Translations under genes and position numbers: made by a program | Part shown: piece by piece, positions 60,924-64,000 of the stretch | How positions within the stretch are numbered: position 1 is the stretch's first letter | Layout of the letters: each line of letters begins with the position of its first letter | Notes under the pieces: generated by a model | Databases searched by the model: none | Told to the model about the DNA's origin: nothing | The model's input: the letters and a program-made list of their open reading frames with translations, nothing else | Assembly (NCBI RefSeq): GCF_003667705.1 | Contig: NZ_CP033019.1 | Location: 1,488,001 to 1,552,000, forward strand | Reading direction: 5' to 3' | DNA: 64,000 bases | Source: Janthinobacterium agaricidamnosum | Lineage (GTDB): Bacteria; Pseudomonadota; Gammaproteobacteria; Burkholderiales; Burkholderiaceae_D

Positions 60924-62351
60924 ATGCTGCTGTTTTCTCTCACGCTGTTGCAGGCCAGCGCCGTCTGTCTCGTGACGGGCCCGCTGCTGTGGGCATTGCT
61001 GAGCCTGGCGCAACGGCGCTGGCCCGCGCTGGCGGCGCAGCGCTGCGTGTGGCTGGGCGCTCAGCTGGTGCTGGCCGCCGTGTTTGTGCTGCCGCTGCTG
61101 CCCGACACGCGCCAGCTGAGCGTGGTGCCCGAGCTAAGCGTGCCCGTGTTCCTGGCCAGCGCGGCGCCCGACGCGCCGATGGCCGTGGCTGCGCCGGTTG
61201 CCGGGCTGCCATCCGCTGCTTCCTGGCTGGCCCTGGTGCCGTCCGCCTGGGGCCTGATCTACCTGCTGGGCGTCGCTTGCGCAGCCTGGCGCTGGCAGCG
61301 TGGCCACGCCATGTTGCGCGCCTTGCTGCAGCTGGCGCAGCGCCGCCGCCTGCATGGCATGGACGTGCTGGAAGTGGACGCGCCGATCTCGCCGATGCTG
61401 GTGGGTGTGTGGCGGCCGCGTTTGCTGTTGCCGGCGCACCTGGCGCAATTTACGCCGGAACAGCGGCAGCTGGTGATCGCCCATGAGCTGACCCATGCCC
61501 GCCGGCGCGACCCCGTGCTCTTGCTGCTGGCCAATCTGCTGCAGGCGCTGCTGTGGTTCAATCCGGCCGCGCGCTGGCTGGCCGGCCAGCTGGCTTGGGC
61601 GCAAGAACTCGGTTGCGACCGCCAGGTTCTGGCCGGCCGCCCCGCGCGCCAGCGCCAGCAATATGCGGCGGCCCTGGTCCGGCAGCTGGGATTGCAGGCG
61701 CAGCCGCTGCCGGGGCTGGCTTTCGGCGGCGGCAGCATGGCCGAGCGCCTGCTGCGCATGCGTGACGGGCAGACACGCCCGCCTGCGGCCCTGCGGGTGC
61801 TGACGCCGCTGCTGCTGTGCGCGATCGGCGCGGCCAGCCTGGCGCTGCAGCCGGCATTGGCGTGGGCCGTGGCAGCCGCACCGGCAACCCTGCCCGCTGC
61901 GCCGGCGACGGCGCCAGCGCTCTGGCGCAATCCCCTCGATACCATGCGCGTGACCGGCTTCTTTGGCGTGGTGCGCCAGCTGACGCCGCAGGGCCATCGC
62001 GGCATCGATCTGGGCGCCAGGCGCGGCACGCCCGTGCATGCGGCGGCCGACGGCATCGCCAGCGTCAGCGAAGATGCGCGCCTCGGCAAGGTCGTGCGCA
62101 TCGACCATGGCGGCGGCGTCGAGTCGCTGTATGCCCATCTCGACCGGGTCACGCTCACGACCGGCATGGCCGTCACGGCGGGGCAGGCCATCGGCACCGT
62201 GGGCGCCACCGGCCTGGCGACGGGGCCGCATCTGCATTTCGAGGTGATCCGCGACGGGCGCTTGCAGGACCCGCAACAGTGGCTGGCCGGTCTCGATGCC
62301 AACGCCACCGCGCGCGCCCTGCGCACGCGCAAGGAGCAGTTCGGCCATTAG
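60924..62351 (+). CDS. BlaR1-type M56 metallopeptidase fused to an M23 (LytM) domain
   Basis: A 475-aa fusion. The N-terminal M56 part has several transmembrane helices (~4-28, 42-60, 100-122, 195-225) and the cytoplasmic zinc site HELTH (His187, Glu188, His191; VIAHELTHARRRD). A last TM (~293-316) leads to a C-terminal M23 domain (~335-455) with HRGID (His358, Asp362), His405 (YAHL) and HLH (His436, His438): all catalytic ligands present. Classic BlaR1 has a penicillin-binding sensor here instead. I infer a periplasmic domain that binds or cuts peptidoglycan and signals to BlaI. Followed by a TonB receptor gene. Confidence 0.88.
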   Translation: MLLFSLTLLQASAVCLVTGPLLWALLSLAQRRWPALAAQRCVWLGAQLVLAAVFVLPLLPDTRQLSVVPELSVPVFLASAAPDAPMAVAAPVAGLPSAASWLALVPSAWGLIYLLGVACAAWRWQRGHAMLRALLQLAQRRRLHGMDVLEVDAPISPMLVGVWRPRLLLPAHLAQFTPEQRQLVIAHELTHARRRDPVLLLLANLLQALLWFNPAARWLAGQLAWAQELGCDRQVLAGRPARQRQQYAAALVRQLGLQAQPLPGLAFGGGSMAERLLRMRDGQTRPPAALRVLTPLLLCAIGAASLALQPALAWAVAAAPATLPAAPATAPALWRNPLDTMRVTGFFGVVRQLTPQGHRGIDLGARRGTPVHAAADGIASVSEDARLGKVVRIDHGGGVESLYAHLDRVTLTTGMAVTAGQAIGTVGATGLATGPHLHFEVIRDGRLQDPQQWLAGLDANATARALRTRKEQFGH

Positions 62352-62425
62352 CGTGAGCTGGCCGCTGGTCGGGTGAGCGCGGGAACGCGCAAGCCGACAC
62401 CACCACAACCCTTTCAGGATTCTCC

Positions 62426-64000
62426 ATGCGATTGAGTATTGTATTGTGCAGCTTCGTGCTGCCGTTGACGGCGCACGTCCGTGCCGAAGACATTCTCCCT
62501 TCCGTGACGGTCCATGCCGGTAAAGTGGAGCAGCGCCGCAACGACACCGTCGCCGCCATCGTCGTCGGCCACGATGAATTGATACGCCAGGGCGACCGCG
62601 TGCTGTCCGACGCCCTGAAGCGCCTGCCCGGCATTTCCATCGGCGGGCCGTCCGGCGCGGCTGCGGGCGCCGCTGGCGGGCAAATCCAGATGCGTGGCCT
62701 GGGCCAGGGCTATACCTTGATCATGCTCGATGGCGTGCCCGTGGCGCCCGGCTTTTCGCTCGACGCGCTGGACCCGGAACTGGTCGAGCGCGTGGAAATC
62801 ATGCGCGCCGCCACGGCAGAATTTTCCACCCAGGCGATCGCCGGTTCCATCAACATCGTGCTGAAAAAGTCGGGCGGGCGGCGCGAACGCACGTTCAAGC
62901 TGGGCGCGTCCGCCAGCCATGGCATGCCCGCCGGCAGCGCCACCGTGCAGTGGTCGGACAAGGATGGGCGCCGGTCGTACGCGCTGGCCGGCACGCTCAG
63001 CCATACGGGACGCGAAGCGCTGCTCGACGAGTGGAGCCGCGAATTCGACACAGCGGGCGCGCCCACGGTGGTGCGCCACGTGCCGCTCACCGAGCGCGTG
63101 ACGAGCGACGCCATCGAACTGGCGCCCCGCGTGCAATGGGCGCTGGCGGGGGAGGGCAGCCTGGCCTGGCAAAGCCTGGTCAACGTGCGCCGCCTGGCCA
63201 GCCGCCGCCATGCACAGGAAACGGCTTACCTGGGCGGCACGACCGCCTATCCAGAGAACCAGGCCCATTTCAACCAGGACAGCAGCACCGTGCGCAGCGA
63301 CCTGCACTGGCTGCGCAAGCTCGACCATGGCGCCAGTCTCGACGTGAAGCTGGGCGCCAGCATCAATCACCGCGCCAATGATTATCAGTTCCTGGGCCGC
63401 GGCGCGGCGCCGGGACAGGGCATCACGCGCCTGGTCGATTCGGGCCTGGACGAGGTGGGCGTGCAGGCGAGCGGCACCTACCGCCGCGCGCTGGGCGAGC
63501 ACCACACGTTGGCGGCGGGCTGGGATGCCGGGCACCGGCGGCGCACGGATTTTCGCCGCGAACGCCAGCTGGAGCCGGGCGGGCGGCCCGTGCTCAGGGA
63601 CGAAGACTATGCGGCCACGGTGCGGCGCCTGGCACTGTTCGCGCAGGATGAATGGGAACTGTCCGCGCATTGGTCGCTGTACCTGGGCTTGCGCTGGGAA
63701 AGCTGGCGCACGGCCAGCGCCACGGGCGGCGGCGAGCCGGTCGACGTGCGCGCGCAGGTATGGAGTCCCTTGCTGCAAAGCCTGTGGAAGTCCGGCGGCA
63801 AGCAGCAGGTGCGCCTGGCCGTTACGCGCACCTACAAGGCGCCGCAGATTTTCGAGCTGATCCCGCGCCCGTACACGGTCGACAATGGCAACAGCCCCAC
63901 GAATCCCGACACCCAGGGCAATCCGGCGCTGCGCCCGGAGCTGGCGTGGGGCCTCGATGCCGCCTATGAATACTATCCGGGCGCGGGCGCCATGCTGGGC
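62426..64000 (+). CDS. TonB-dependent receptor (5' part, runs off the window)
   Basis: The first 525 codons of an outer-membrane receptor. Signal peptide MRLSIVLCSFVLPLTAHVRAED; plug domain (~45-150) with DALKRLPGISI, IQMRGLGQGYTLIMLDGVPV and ERVEIMRAATAEFSTQAIAGSINIVLKK; then beta-barrel strands to the window end. No TonB box can be picked with certainty. It lies 74 bp after the M56-M23 gene in the same direction. Ligand unknown. No in-frame stop before 64000. Confidence 0.9.
   Translation, partial: MRLSIVLCSFVLPLTAHVRAEDILPSVTVHAGKVEQRRNDTVAAIVVGHDELIRQGDRVLSDALKRLPGISIGGPSGAAAGAAGGQIQMRGLGQGYTLIMLDGVPVAPGFSLDALDPELVERVEIMRAATAEFSTQAIAGSINIVLKKSGGRRERTFKLGASASHGMPAGSATVQWSDKDGRRSYALAGTLSHTGREALLDEWSREFDTAGAPTVVRHVPLTERVTSDAIELAPRVQWALAGEGSLAWQSLVNVRRLASRRHAQETAYLGGTTAYPENQAHFNQDSSTVRSDLHWLRKLDHGASLDVKLGASINHRANDYQFLGRGAAPGQGITRLVDSGLDEVGVQASGTYRRALGEHHTLAAGWDAGHRRRTDFRRERQLEPGGRPVLRDEDYAATVRRLALFAQDEWELSAHWSLYLGLRWESWRTASATGGGEPVDVRAQVWSPLLQSLWKSGGKQQVRLAVTRTYKAPQIFELIPRPYTVDNGNSPTNPDTQGNPALRPELAWGLDAAYEYYPGAGAMLG

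Overview
The window is GC-rich chromosomal DNA from a Gram-negative betaproteobacterium. The gene complement (16-stranded porin, PhbB acetoacetyl-CoA reductase, YqjD/YqjE-type membrane genes, Tle3/Tla3 pair, many glycine-zipper lipoproteins) and style fit Burkholderiales, most likely Oxalobacteraceae close to Janthinobacterium or Massilia. That placement is inference from family resemblance, without a database search. I see no rRNA, tRNA, CRISPR array, transposase or prophage structural genes.

Layout. 0.2-7 kb: porin, DUF3617 protein, TerC/CBS/CorC membrane protein, small secreted protein, two-domain M16 zinc protease. 7-23.4 kb: a dense block of envelope and stress genes (OmpA-like lipoproteins, glycine-zipper proteins, BON, DUF883, DUF3309, ferritin-like, AsmA, patatin, PerM-type transporter, YihY, OmpA) with one Crp/Fnr-family regulator in its middle. 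23.9-31.7 kb: alpha-2-macroglobulin coupled to pbpC. 31.7-36 kb: a type VI lipase effector (Tle3) with its adaptor (Tla3), without VgrG. 36-38.4 kb: small secreted and membrane proteins. 38.5-44.5 kb: a DctB/DctD-like two-component system downstream of an NMT1-type ABC transporter. 45.5-50.5 kb: a winged-helix-like protein, mtfA, and a polar amino-acid ABC operon. 50.5-58.4 kb: universal stress protein, phbB, DksA-like protein, VOC protein, a lipoprotein pair, hydroxypyruvate isomerase-like protein, rhlE. 58.7-64 kb: chemoreceptor, BlaI-type repressor, an M56-M23 fusion protease and the start of a TonB-dependent receptor.

Regulatory reading. The main result is a recurring 16-bp palindrome, consensus TGTnCG-N4-CGnACA, in at least eleven intergenic sites. 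At nine promoters a -10-like hexamer lies exactly 21 bp beyond the palindrome, which centres it at -41.5, the class II activator position of CRP/FNR proteins. The Crp/Fnr gene at 9657-10433 has such a site in its own promoter. I infer an autoregulated envelope regulon. A sigma-54 promoter and a DctD-like enhancer precede the ABC transporter next to dctBD. Three BlaI-type operators cover the promoter of the blaI/M56-M23 pair.

A second repeated structure is a ~105-118 bp nested inverted repeat in five copies. Each copy starts at or within a few bases of a stop codon and in the same polarity relative to that gene. Its arm sequences differ between copies but stay complementary within a copy, which suggests a conserved structured 3'-UTR element.
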